From: Cercis canadensis
Taxonomy: Eukaryota; Streptophyta; Magnoliopsida; Fabales; Fabaceae
NCBI GenBank assembly: GCA_003255065.1
Contig: QAOA01005753.1
Location: 180,765 to 244,764, forward strand
Direction of reading: 5' to 3'
Length of the DNA: 64,000 nt
The notes below the pieces were generated by a model. It made no database searches. It was not told where the DNA came from and saw only the letters and a list, made by a program, of their open reading frames with translations. Below are positions 10,933 to 22,895 of this stretch, piece after piece. Position 1 is the stretch's first letter. The number at the start of each line of letters is the position of its first letter. The translations under genes were made by a program, and so were the position numbers.

Positions 10933-11862
10933 CCTCTATTGATCAGCAAGTGATGCAACAACCTTTTTCACTCTTATAGTAGAATGAGAACCTAACATGA
11001 GTAAAAAGATAACAAAACACCAAAATACACAAGGACAAAAGAAACAATAAAACAGTGAAAGGAAATAACTAAAATCAAAACACACCAAATGCACTAAACA
11101 AAAGCAAAAAGACACCAAAATAACACTAGTTGACCCATCTAAACATTTTAAAAAAAATTTCTACCACCACAGGATGAAAGCTAAATGAAAATGAAACTCA
11201 AAAATCAAATAAAAATTTTTAAAAAATTGGAAAAGTGGTCAAAACGATGGAATTCGGCTTAAAAACGAAGACCTCATTGTATAACAATGACTATTGATTT
11301 TTAGCTCGTTTTCCTTCAACTGACCAAGTTTCAGGTCAATCGGAGTACAAAAATTTGGCCAAAACAGTACACGCGAAAACTACTAAATCAAATCGAAGCA
11401 AGGGGAAAACAAAGGAAAACTGGCACCAAGGCACCAGAATTCACACAATAGAACCCTAAAACAGCAAAGGAAACAAAACAACAAGAAAAAAAAAATATAA
11501 CCACAATGCTCACACAATATAAAAATTTGGCCGAAAGTGGACGAAGATATCAAAGGAGACAAAATAACGGCAAAGAAAATAAAACAAGGGCAATAATAGC
11601 ACAAAGTTCAGCTCATAGTGCTTCTCACAATGCAATTTCCTTGTCCACAATTTTGCAGCTCAATCTTAGTTGGTGAGAATTGAAAACAACACAGAACAGA
11701 AACACTAAACATGGAAAGAAAACCTAAACAAATAAGGAAAATAAAATAGGAAAACAAGTAGAACAGGAGGAGAATGATGAAGAACAATGACTAGAAACAA
11801 GAACAATAAGCAAATAAAACAATAACAAAAGAGTCCTAAGAAGATTAATATGTTAGGTAAAA
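10933..11862 (-). other. Element B untranslated leader
   Basis: Homologous to the leaders of A, C, F and G, but joined directly to the ADQ segment of gag, so the first roughly 250 gag codons are deleted. A TAG at the start of this stretch separates SLADQ from the downstream ORF. Other frames are low complexity. Confidence 0.7.
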
Positions 11863-11880
11863 TCCCCGGCAACGGCGCCA
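11863..11880 (-). other. Primer-binding site of element B (perfect tRNA-Asp match)
   Basis: The minus strand reads TGGCGCCGTTGCCGGGGA, the canonical complement of the plant tRNA-Asp 3' end, six bases from the LTR end. Confidence 0.92.
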
Positions 11881-11886
11881 AAATTT

Positions 11887-13195
11887 TGACGGGTGCCGAA
11901 CCGTACAAAATTAAACTACTAATTGCAACTAAATTGTAGTATAGGATGCAACCAGTGTCGTCTCCCAAGGATTCACCAGAACAACTAATCTTTTAAGAAC
12001 TTAAGCAAGAACAGAATAAGGGGGGGTTTTGTGTTGAATGCAATATACTAAGAATTAAGAAAGCAGTAAATTGAATTTATCAAATAAGAGAAAACGCAAT
12101 CAACTCAAGCAGGCAACCAAACTCTAATCCATCCTTGTTCACTAAAGATAACCTAGATCTGATTTAATTCTTGGTTAAGTGTTACCTGGAACCCCTAACA
12201 ATAACACTTAGAATTCCTACTGATTTACCAATCAGGATTCAATTAATCATGGAATTAAGACTCTAGGCAACCGCTCTATATCACTAAATCCAGATTAATT
12301 TAATAACCGAATTATCCAAGTTAACCATATATTAAAGACCTTTAAAGTATGATTATCAATCTGATTACTGTTATGAATCTAATCAACCGATTTAAATTCA
12401 TACAACTCATGCAATCAAAGTACCATTCAATCACATGAAGAAGGGGAGAAGCAGTAATTCAAATTAAATTAAATCAAACCCGGTTGAAGCACAGGAACTC
12501 TGGATTGTCAAGTTTGGCTCCTCTTGAATTAATTACAAACGACCTTAGCCCTCCATTGAAGGCTTAAACATAAGGCAAAACTAGAAAAACGAAATCAGAA
12601 AATAGGAGGCAGCAGCAGCTCAAGGAATTTCGTATCTCTCTGGTTGTGTATGATTTGCCTCAACAACTTGAGAATATATACTAGCTGGCTGCCTCCTCTA
12701 GGTTTCCTAATGGTTTCCTAATTACAAAATAAACCTAGTTTCCTAAATTATTAATGGTAAAAACATGATTAAGCCCTAGTGTCATGTGTGCTGGCCCAAT
12801 AAGTAGATTTTGGCCCAAATAAACATGCTCTGGTCCAATAGGCAGCCCTAAGGAAATGAATCAGTCAATGCTGGGCGGAGCAGAAAATCTGGACTGCTTG
12901 CACGCGAATTTCAGTTGTCCAGACGTGAGAATCAGCTTCTGGGCTCTTCATATGAAATGTGGAATTTTCTGTTAGCTTTCCAACAAAACTGGAATCACAT
13001 CAATCGGACATCTGTAGCAAAAGATATGATGAAAACCGTAAGTAGTGCCAGAATTTAACAATTAAGCAATTAAAATCTACAAGCACCAACAAGTCCAATT
13101 CTACAAAACATGTCTAAAAGCCATAGAAATACTAGAAACACACACTAAAAGACTTAGTATAAGGGAAACAAATAGTATAAAATAATATGTTATCA
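11887..13195 (-). repeat. 5' LTR of element B (family I LTR)
   Basis: 1309 bp, plus-strand termini TGACGGG and TTATCA, adjacent to an intact primer-binding site. A TATATA box at 12675-12680 (minus strand) matches that of A. The right flank begins ttgca, inside a plus-strand gypsy RT fragment. Confidence 0.93.
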
Positions 13196-13333
13196 TTGCA
13201 CCCTATAAAGCACTTGACCAAAGGAAAAATTCCTTTTAAGTGGGGAGAGGAGCAGCAGGAAGCTGCATTCAACAAAATCAAGACCACCTTGACTTCATCT
13301 CAGACCATGTCATCACCTACCAAAGGAGAACTG
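13196..13333 (+). pseudogene. Gypsy RT/RNase H junction fragment
   Basis: The plus strand translates to a segment with KIPFKWGEEQQEAAFNKIK, which resembles the Ty3/gypsy region just after RT (pattern PFKWGEEQQEAF). It is only about 45 codons, opposite in strand to its neighbours, and wedged between B's LTR and the truncated 3' region of C. It is probably the remnant of an older element. Its lineage cannot be set from so little. Confidence 0.6.
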
Positions 13334-13340
13334 AAAGAAA

Positions 13341-14797
13341 AAAAAAAAAAAACAGTTCTCCAATCAAAGCAAGAATGCAAAGATTAAGGTAAGAAAACAA
13401 TTCAAACTTTAAAGAATAGCAACACTCATGGAACAATATCTCTTGACAACTAGAGAACACACAACATGGCAATTTCATTTAATAGGAATGAGTCAAAGTA
13501 GATAGCCTCTCACAAGATAAATAAATGCTCTCAATTCTCTCAAGTGTCTAAGGTAAGCATTTCTTTCCAATCATCCTATCAAAATCACACTACCATAAGC
13601 TTGTTCACTTTCTCAGTCTCCACTAACTATGTCACATGCATAACACAAATCAAAAGGACTTTTAAAGGGTTGTAATGGGGAAAGGTACAGGGATGGCAAT
13701 AATATGGAAAAAATGGCTAAAGCACCCAAGGAATCACAAAGAGCATCTATTTATGGAGAAATTCAAGTACTTTATGCATCTTGACTTTGGGCTTCAACTC
13801 ATTTTTTCCTTTTCCCAAAACAACTTTATTCTCTTGTTGCTACTGTATTTTTTTCTCATCTTTTTTTTTTTGAAGCATAACACTAAACAATTTCAGCCAC
13901 AACCAATCAGCTACTGTATTTTTTTTTCATTTTTTTTTTTTGAAGCATAACACTTAACAATTTCAACCATAACCAATCAGCCACAACTTGATACTTTGTT
14001 TTTGTAAGAATTTACTCCTTTTTATTCAATGCAATGCTCTGCAATTCCTAAGGGTTGGGTAGGACATGGTTTTACACTTAGGCTTGCAATGAGCTACACA
14101 TGAAAGAAAGGATCATTAGGCTCAAAAAGGGGGAAATCAAAGGATAACATCAAGGTTAGCTATTTGGTCAAGTAGCTTCTCAAAGAAAGGAATGCCTTAA
14201 TCACTTTTATGCATGCATGTACAAATGTAATCTCAACTAAGAAACAAAACAAGTTCTAGAGCGTCAAAATGATAGATGAAAACACACAAGAAAGAATCAT
14301 GACATATGGCTCAAATCCTCAGCTTATAAGACTACTAAGAACCAACTTATCCAAATCAAATTTTGTTGCCATATCACTTAAATCCAAGAAGCAAGATAAT
14401 TGTCCACTCATGTTATAGCACTTAAGAATCAAAATTGCTTCAAACCACTCTTTTCATAACTCCTAAATTGATTGAAAAGAACCAAAAAAATTTAAAAACA
14501 CATAAAACAGAAAATTAGGCCTAAAACAGAAAACATAACACTAAAATTCTAAACTGAAAACAGAAAACAATAAAAACAACAAGTAAAGTAAAACAGGAAA
14601 ACAGAACGCATAAAAACACACACAGCAAGCTAATCCCTCCCCCACACTTAAATAAGAAAGCATAAAAACACACACAGCAAGCTAATCCCTCCCCCATACT
14701 TAAATTTTTGCAATGTCCTCAATGCAAAGCACAAAGCAAATAGTAAAAGCAAGGCACTAAAAATAAAAGAGAAAGGAAAAGAAAACAGCCTGTGGGT
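13341..14797 (-). other. 3' noncoding region of element C with two tandem duplications
   Basis: No gene is seen. A 71-bp unit with T-rich runs repeats at 13840 and 13911. A 52-bp unit containing the polypurine-like motif repeats at 14608 and 14660, so the motif occurs twice (14638-14650 intact, a mutated copy ending near 14702). Confidence 0.75.
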
Positions 14798-17700
14798 TTA
14801 AGTCTCATAAAGGGCAGCAGACAAGTGCACCTCCTCCACCACTTGCTCTTGAAAATCCTCATAGAAAGGTTTCAATCGATGTCCGTTCACTGGGAAGGTC
14901 TGGTTGGTTGCCTCATTCTTGATCTTAATTGCACCATAAGGAAAGACATGAGTCACCACAAAAGGACCCATCCATCGAGAACGAAGCTTGTCGGGCATTA
15001 GCTTGAGACGAAAGTTGTAGAGTAGCACTTTCTGACCAATGTAGAACTCTTTCCTTACCAACATCTTGTCATGGACAGCCTTGGCCTTTTCTTTGTAGAT
15101 TCTGGAATTCTCATAAGCCGCCAACCAAATTTCATCAAGTTCCTGCAGGTGGAGCTTCCTCTGTGATCCGGCTTAGGCTAAATCAAGATTACACTACTTC
15201 ACAGCCCAGTACGCCTTATGCTCGATCTCTACTGGAAGGTGACATGCCTTGCCAAAGACTAGCCTGTAAGGGGACATGCCTATAGGGGTCTTGTAGGCAG
15301 TCCGATAGGCCCACAATGCATCATCTAAACGCAGGCTCCAGTCCTTTCTGTTGGGCTGGACAGTCTTCTCTAAAATTTGCTTGATCTCCCTATTTGACAC
15401 ATCTGCTTGCCCATTGGTCTGTGGATGGTAAGGGGTTGACACCTTGTGCACCACACCATACTTTCTCAACAAAGCAGCTAGGTGCCTATTGCAGAAGTGA
15501 GAACCTTGGTCACTAATGATGGCTCTTGGAACGCTGAACCTGCAGAAAATGTGAGTCCTGACAAAATCTAAGACAACACGAGAATCATCAGTCCGGGTGG
15601 CCTTTGCCTCTACCCATTTAGAAACATAGTCCACAACTAAAAGAATATACACACAACTAAGAGAAGTAGGGAAATGACCCATGAAATCGATGCCCCAAAC
15701 ATCAAATATCTCACAAAATAGCAAAGGCTGTTGAGGCATCTCATTCCTACGGGAAATATTACCTGTCCGTTGGCATTGGGCACAATTCTTACAAAAGTTG
15801 TATGCATCATGAAATAGGGTAGGCCAATAGAGTCCAGAATCTAAAACTTTACGAGCAGTGCGCTGAGGTCCAAAATGACCACCACATGTAGAAGTATGAC
15901 AGAACTGTAACACAGACTCAGACTCATGTCCAGGCACACACCTCCTAATTACTTGGTCACTACAGAGTCTCCACAAGTAGGGGTCATCCCACACATAATG
16001 TTTGGATTCACTTTTAAGCTTATCTACTTGATGCTTCTTAAAATAAGCAGGTAACTCAGAAGCAACTAAGTAGTTTACCAAGTCAGCATACCAAGGATCT
16101 GTACCTTGCAGCTGATAAAGCTGCTCATCCGGGAAGGTTTCTCTGATGGGAAGGTTGTCCAAAGTCAGTGGTATCCGACTCAGGTGATCTGCTACCAAGT
16201 TCTCGGCTCCACTCTTGTCTCTGATCTCAAGGTCGAATTCTTGCAAGAGCAGCATCCACCTAATGAGCCTAGGCTTCACATCTGGCTTCTTGAGCAAGTA
16301 CTTTAAAGCTGCATGAGCAGAGAAAGCAATGACTTTAGAATTAAGCAAATATGAACGGAATTTATCTAAAGCAAACACAATTGCAAGGAGCTCTTTCTCA
16401 GTAGTGGTGTAATTTGCTTGGGCAGAATCCAAAGTGTAAGAGGCATAATAAATCACGTGGGATAGCTTGTCCACTCGCTGTGCAGGGACAGCGCCTACTG
16501 CAAAGTTTGATGCATCGCACATAAGCTCAAAGGGAAACTCTCAGTTAGGTGGCTGCATGATGGGAGGGGAGGTAAGGCTCTGCTTCAGCTGATCAAAGGC
16601 TACTCTGCACTGCTTATCAAAGTCGAAATCCACTTCTTTCTGGAGAAGCTTAGACAATGGCAAGGCAATCTTGCTGAAGTCTTGGATGAATCACCTGTAA
16701 AACCCTACATGACCAAGAAAGGAACGCACTTCCCGCACACAAGTGGGGTAGGGTAAGGAGGCAATAACATTTATCTTAGCCTTATCTACTTCAATGCCTT
16801 TGCTAGAAATTACATGCCCTAAAACTATGCCTTGTTCGACCATGAAGTGACATTTCTCAAAATTAAGAAGAAGGTTAGTCTCAATGCATCTATCAAGTAC
16901 CCTAGCAAGGCTATCTAATCATGCATCAAAAGAGGAGCCATATACAGTAAAGTCATCCATGAATACCTCCATGCAGTGTTCTAAAAAATCAGAAAATATG
17001 CTCACCATATACCGCTGGAATGTACCAGGGGCATTACATAGGCTGAAAGGCATCCTCCTATATGCAAATGTGCCGAATGGACAGGTGAAAGTCGTCTTCT
17101 CCTGATCCTCTGGGGCTATATGAATTTGGAAATAGCCTGAGAAGCCATCCAGGAAGCAGTAATGGGACTTCCCTGCCAGTCTCTCTAACATCTAATCAAG
17201 AAAGGGTAGAGGGAAGTGATCCTTCCTTGTCGCCTGGTTGAGTCTTCTATAATCAATGCAGACGCGCCAGCTGTTCTGCACTCTGGTGAGGATCAACTCG
17301 TTCTTCTCATTGGCTACCACAGTTATGCCACTCTTCTTTGGAACCACTTGAACTGGACTCACCCATTTGTTATCTGAGATGGAGTAGATAATGCCGGCTG
17401 ACAACAGCTTGCTCACTTCTTTCTTGACCACATCCAGAATCAACGGGTTAAGTCGCCTTTGGGGATGCCTCACTGGTTTAGCTTCTTCCTCTAATAAAAT
17501 CCTATGCTTGCAGGTGGAGGGGCTAATGCCAGGAATGTCTGCAAGTGTCCATCCAATGGCTGTCTTCCGCTGCTTCAAAATCCGTAACAACCTCTCTTCT
17601 TGTTCAGGTTGTAAATTGTTGGCTATGATGACAGGCAACTTTTCTTCTGCTTCTAAGAAAGCATACTTGAGATGGTTAGGTAACGGTTTCAGCTCAAGAA

Positions 17701-18400
17701 TAGGTGGTTCCTGCATAGAGGGAACTAGCTTGGTTGGAGAAACCAAGTCTTCTGTGTGAAGCTCAGAAACACCTGCAAGCTCTGCACTATGCTCCAAAAC
17801 AGTCTCATCATATCCCATATATGCAGAAATTTCAGAACATGCATCACAACTCCCATCACAATTAGTACATGTAGGGCACTCTAAAGTATCTAGCAAGCCT
17901 ACTATATCAGGAAATTCAACTACCAATTCAGCATGCACATCATCAACTAGCAGGTCTATGACATCTATTTGGAACACTGAATGCTCTTCTAGAGGGTGTT
18001 TCATGGCATCACTTAAATTAAAACGAATTACAGTGTCACCAAATTCCATGGACAGGGTACCAGCATGCACATCAATTATGGTCTTAGCAGTTTTAAGGAA
18101 GGGTCTACCTAAGATCAAAGGGGCATGTCTAGATGTAGACTCATCCTCCATATTTAACACATAAAAATCTGCTGGAAATATTAAATCATTTACCCTAACC
18201 AAAACATCCTCAAGAAGGCCTGCAGGATAGGCTGTGCTTCTATTAGCAAGCTGAATGACTACTCCAGTGGGCTTCAGTTCTCCAATCTGCAGTGATGAAT
18301 AGATGGACTTAGACATCACGTTGATGGAAGCACCCAGATCTAGCATGGCATTTGTAAACTGCTTGTCTCCAATAGTGCAGGGAATGGTGAAAGTTCCAGG
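14798..18400 (-). pseudogene. pol: Element C pol remnant (protease-RT-RNase H-integrase)
   Basis: Domains in coding order: protease with DLGAS near 18340, cysteine cluster CX2CX2CX3CX2C, RT with FMDD, RNase H, then integrase with HHCC-type residues, a GIDFMG first Asp, an ISDQGSHF second Asp and a C-terminal WMGPFVV module. The third catalytic residue is Asp in NGQADVSN (codon at 15401-15403) where D and G have Glu. Stops lie at 17192, 16919, 16691, 16541, 15194 and 15173; most are C-to-T type changes. The element cannot make its own enzymes. Confidence 0.85.
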
Positions 18401-20322
18401 ATCAGTGCACTTTGATGGTAAGTTAGGCTGGATCATTGCTGACACGTTCCTGCTCATGCTCACTTTCTCATTGCCTTTCAGTCTTCTCTTGTGGGTACAC
18501 AAATCCTTCAGAAACCTTGCATACTTGGGAATCTGTTTAATTGCTTCCAGAAGAGGTATATTGACTTCTACCTTCCTGAAAGTATCCATGATCTCTTTAT
18601 CTAGCTCATGCTCAGCAATTTTCTTGGACTGTGTAATTCTGTTTGGAAAGGGGAGAGGAATACTGGGGGTAGAGCTCTCTGCCTGATCCTGAAGGTGGAT
18701 TGGCTGCTGTTTTGGAATAGCTTTAGGGGCTGCAGGGTCTGAATTTTTTTCTTGAACAAAATTTTGAACCGTAGAAGGTAAGCTAGGTTCTGGAGCACTC
18801 ACTTCTTTACCACTGCGCAGGGTTATGGCACTCACATTGCCTCTTGGATTGGTGACTGTCTGAGAAGGTAAACTGCCAGAACCTTGAGACTTCATCTCAC
18901 TAATGGTGCTTGCAAGTTGACCTATCTGAGTCTCCAAGCTCTGAATGCTAGTCTCAGTCCTCTGTTGGAATTGGATGTTGCTACTTGCCAATTGCTTCAC
19001 TAAGTCTTCCAGGCTCGGTTCTGGCTTGTTAGCTTGTTGCATAGGCTGCTTCATTGGTGCTTGGTACTGCTGGTTGCTTGAACTTGCATTGCACCTAGGC
19101 TGTTGTGGCTGGTACGTTTGTTGTTGCTGCTGTTGGTAAGGTTGGCCAGAATTTCCTCCATACCTTAAATTAGGGTGATCTCTCCAACCAGGGTTGTAGG
19201 TGGAGGAGTGGGGGTCATATCGGGGCTGCTGGTATGGTCTGCCAGGAAAGACTCCAGCCACTACTTCAGTGTTGTCTTGGAGCCAGGAAAGACTTCAGCC
19301 ACTACTTCAGTGTTATCTTGGAGAGTAAGGCACTGATCTATTGGATGACTAGACAGGGAACAAATTCCACATAGCTTGGCATGAGCTTGAACCGATGTGT
19401 GCCCCATTGCTAGCTATCTAACCAAGGAGGTCAGTTCCTCCAAACGAGTCTCCACCCTCCGTTGATTTGTCATCTGCACCTCATTCACTTCTCTAGCTGG
19501 GGTGATCATCCTTGTGCCAAATTATTGTGCATTGTCTAACATTTTGGATATTAAATCTCTTGCAGCTACAGGGGTCTTGTCCACTAAGGCACCTCCAAAA
19601 GCAGCATCCACATAGCCTCGATCCATAGGAAGAAGTCCTTCGTAGAAATACTGGATGAGCAACTGGTCACTGATTTGATGATGGGGGCAGCTTCCACAAA
19701 GTTTCTTGAATCTCTCCCAGTACTCATGTAGTGTCTCTCCATTGTTTTGCCTTATGCCACATATATCTTTCCTAATGGCAGCAGATCTAGAGGCAGGGAA
19801 AAACTTTTCAAGGAAGCACCTATTCATGTCATTCCAGCTTGTGATGGTGGACGACTGCAGGTTATATAGCCAATCCTTTACTGCTCCATCTAATGAAAAA
19901 GGGAAGACCCTCAGCTTTATTTGCTCCTCTGTGATTCCTTGAGGTCTCATGGTGGAACACACTGTGTGAAACTCCTTTAAGTGCTTGTGAGGCTCTTCAC
20001 CTGCAAGTCCATGAAACTTTGGAAGCAAGTGTATTAATCCAGACTTTAACTCAAAATTGACATCTAAATCAGGATAGTGAATACACAAAGGCTGGTAGTT
20101 ATCATCAGGGGCAACCAACTCCTTAAGAGTCCTAGCCCTAGCATGCATGTCATTATTTCCAGCCTCATTATTAGTAGCAAGATTAACCTCAGGATTAATG
20201 TCATTGGCAGCCATATTATGCTCTATATGATTAGGAGTTCTACGTGCCCTAGCAAGTGTGTGCAAAGTTTTCTCTATTTCAGAATCACCTTTAAGTAGTT
20301 CAAAATGAGAGGACCAAGTCAT
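18401..20322 (-). pseudogene. gag: Element C gag remnant
   Basis: Starts at 20322 (MTWSSHFELL) and covers the plant retrotransposon gag domain, with FPFSLDGAVKDWLYNLQ and ETLHEYWERFKKLCGSCPHH segments typical of Athila-type gag. A Q-rich tail follows and runs in frame into protease. A 41-bp tandem duplication at 19241-19322 and a nearby stop split it into two open parts (20322-19522 and 19261 onward). Confidence 0.83.
19241..19322. repeat. 41-bp tandem duplication in element C gag
   Basis: Units starting gccaggaaagact at 19241 and 19282. G and A carry one unit. The period is not a multiple of three, so gag is frameshifted. Confidence 0.88.
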
Positions 20323-21189
20323 ACAACATGCAAATCAAAAGACAACAACACTCTAAAACACACTAGAACACACAGAAACAGTAAAATAGTGAATCAATGA
20401 AAGGAAAGTGTAAAAACCAAAACACACCAAAAGTACTAGACAAAGGCAAAAAGACACCAAAATGACACTAGTTGACCCATCTAAACATTTTTAAAAAAAT
20501 TTCTACCACCACAGCATGAAAGCTTGATGAAAATGAAACTCAAAAATCAAATAAAAAATTTTTAAAAATTGAAAAAGGGGTTCAAACGGTGGAATTTGGC
20601 CAAGATAGGGTGGTGCTCAATGCTTTAGAATTGAGTTATATTTCTCACACCGTTTTCCTTCAACTAACCAACTTTTAGCTCAATCAGAGCAAAAAAATCC
20701 GTACATAATTTTTACTCGTAAAATCGCAAATTCATGCCAGAACGTTAGGAAAACAGGGAAAAATTTGAGAATAGGCACAAGAATTCACATAATGGGAACC
20801 TAAAACGGCAAGGCAAACAAGACAGTAAGAAAAACAATAATTACAGAGCTCACACAATATAGAAATTTTGCCAAAAAGTGAACTCAGAATAGTGGCAAAG
20901 GAGACAGAACAAGGGCAATAATAGCACAAAATTTAGCTCACAGTGCTTCTCACAAAGCAATTTCTCTGTCCACTAATTTGCAGCTCAATCCCAGTTGGTC
21001 ATAATAAAAAACAAGACAGAAACAGAAACACTAAACAGAGAAAGAAAACTTAAATAGATAAGGAAAACAAAATAGGAAAGCAAGTAGAACAGGATGAAAA
21101 CGAATGAAGGAAAATTACCAGAAACAAGAAAAATAAGCAAACAAAATAGTAACAAAAGAGTCTTAAGAGGATTAATATGCTAAGTGAAA
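20323..21189 (-). other. Element C untranslated leader
   Basis: A-rich leader homologous to that of A and G. Small open frames are low complexity and not supported as genes. Confidence 0.7.
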
Positions 21190-21207
21190 TCCCTGGCAAC
21201 TGCGCCA
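21190..21207 (-). other. Primer-binding site of element C
   Basis: Minus-strand match to the tRNA-Asp complement with two mismatches, adjacent to the LTR end. Confidence 0.85.
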
Positions 21208-21213
21208 AAATTT

Positions 21214-22513
21214 TGACGGGTGCCGAACCGTACAAAATTAAACTACTAATTGCAACTAATTTGTAGTATAGGATGCAACCAGTGTCGTTTCCCAAGGATT
21301 CACCAGAACAACTAATCTAGTAGGACTTTAAGCAAGAACATAATAAGGGGGAGTTTGTGTTGAATGCAGAATAATTAGAATCCAGAAAGCAGTAAACAAG
21401 ATTTAATTAAATAAGAGAAAACACAATCAACTCAAGCAGGCAACCAAACCTTAATCCATCCTTGTTCACTAAAGATACCCTAGATCTGATTTAATTCTTG
21501 GTTAAGTGTTACATGGAACCCTTAACAGTAACACTTAGAATTCCTACTGATTTACCAATAAGGATTCAATTAGTCATGGAATTAAGACTTTAGGCAACTG
21601 CTCTATATCACTAAGTCCAGATTAATTTAATAACCGAATTATCCAAGTTAACCATATATTAAAGACCTTTAAAGTATGATTATCAATCTGATTACTGTTA
21701 TGAATCTAATCAACCTATTTAAATTCATAAAAACATGCAATCAAAGTACCATTCAATCGCATGAAGAAGGGAAGAAGCAGTAATTCAAATTAAATCAAAT
21801 CAAACCCGGTTGAAACACAAGAACTCTGGATTGTCAAGTTTGGCTCATCTTGAATTGATTACAAACAAACTTAGCCCTTCATTGAAGGCTTAAACACAAG
21901 GTAAAAGTAGAAAAATGAACTCAGAAAATAGGAGGCAGTAGCTGCTCAAGGCAATTTCGTATCTCTTCTAGTTGGTTCTCTTTTCCTTAACAATCTTGAG
22001 AATAAATACTAGCTGGTTGCCTCCTCTAGGTTTCCTAATTACAAAATAAACCTAGTTTCCTAAATTATTAATGGTAAAAACGTGATCAAGCCCTAGTGTC
22101 ATGTGTGCTAGCCCAACAAGTAGATGTTGGCCCAAATAAACATGCTCTGGTCCAATAGGCAGGCCTAAGGAAAGGAATCAGTAAATGCTAGGCGGATGCA
22201 GAAAATCTGGACTGCTTGCATGCGAATTTCAGTTATCCATACGTAAGAATCAGCTTCTGGCTCTTCTATTGAAATGTAGGATTTTCTGTCAGCTTTCCAA
22301 CGAAACTGGAATCACATCAATCTGACATTTGTAGCCAAAGATGTCGTGAAAAATGTAAGCAGTGCCAGAATTCAACAGTTAAGCAATTAAAATCTATAAG
22401 CACCAACAAGTCCAAATTTACAAAACATGTCTAAAGGCTATAAAAATCACTAGAAACACACACTAAAAGACTAAGTATAAGGGAAACAAATAGTGTAAAA
22501 TAATTTGTTATCA
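21214..22513 (-). repeat. 5' LTR of element C (family I LTR)
   Basis: 1300 bp, plus-strand termini TGACGGG and TTATCA. It is more diverged than the other LTRs, and the TATATA box is altered to a TAAATA form near 22014. It is followed directly by an LTR piece in the opposite orientation. Confidence 0.9.
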
Positions 22514-22895
22514 TGGTTGCCTAGATTCTTTATTCCAAGATTAATTGAATCCTGATTGGTAATCAGTAGGAATTCTAAGTGTTACTGTTAAGGGTTCCAA
22601 GTAACACTTAACCAAGAATTAAATCAGATTTAGATAATCTTTAGTGACCAACGACGGATTGGGGTCTGGTTGCCTGCTTAAGTTGATTACATTTTCTCTA
22701 CTTGACTAAATTATATTTACTACTTTCTGAACTCTTATTATTTTGCATTCAACACAAAACCCCATATTATATTCACGTTGGAGTCTTAGTAGATTAACTG
22801 TTTTAGTGAATCCTTGGGAGATGATACTGGTTGCATCCTATACTACAATTTAGTTGCAATTAGTATTGTAATTTTGTACGGTTTCACATCCGTCA
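22514..22895 (+). repeat. Inverted, truncated family I LTR fragment
   Basis: Reads in plus orientation as the inner end of a family I LTR, from the ggttgcctag segment to a CCGTCA terminus at 22895. It is clearly diverged from the other copies. No primer-binding site follows, so it is the end of a 3' or solo LTR. With C's LTR it forms a head-to-head pair. Confidence 0.82.

Larger units (their letters stand above)
7552..13195 (-). mobile_element. Element B: non-autonomous family I element with a novel ORF
   Basis: On the minus strand it runs a full LTR (13195-11887), perfect tRNA-Asp primer-binding site, leader, one 575-codon ORF, a 3' noncoding region, a polypurine tract and a truncated 3' LTR. 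The LTR, primer site, leader and polypurine tract are those of autonomous family I, but capsid, protease, RT, RNase H and integrase are absent. It would depend on enzymes from autonomous relatives. Element F is a second, shorter copy. Confidence 0.88.
13341..22513 (-). mobile_element. Element C: Athila-type family I element lacking its 3' LTR
   Basis: On the minus strand: LTR (22513-21214), primer-binding site, leader, gag, protease, RT, RNase H, integrase, then a 3' noncoding region cut off at about 13341 within an A-rich run. It is the only family I copy here with every coding domain represented, but it carries many stops, a 41-bp duplication in gag and a changed integrase catalytic residue. 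Confidence 0.88.

Noticed and set aside
11863..11880. Match to the tRNA-Asp 3' end
   Set aside because: Only 18 bases at an LTR boundary: a primer-binding site, not a tRNA gene.
17391..17759. Recurrent plus-strand 122-codon frame (also at 2340, 26886, 29257, 38147)
   Set aside because: It is antisense to the conserved linker/RT of family I pol and repeats only because the pol sequence repeats.
17958..18164. Recurrent plus-strand 66-73 codon frames antisense to protease, RT and RNase H
   Set aside because: Shadows of the minus-strand pol frame; no domain or independent conservation.
18945..19139. Plus-strand Leu/Cys/Trp-rich frame (also at 3888 and 39701)
   Set aside because: Antisense of the Gln-rich gag segment, which yields Cys/Leu-rich nonsense.
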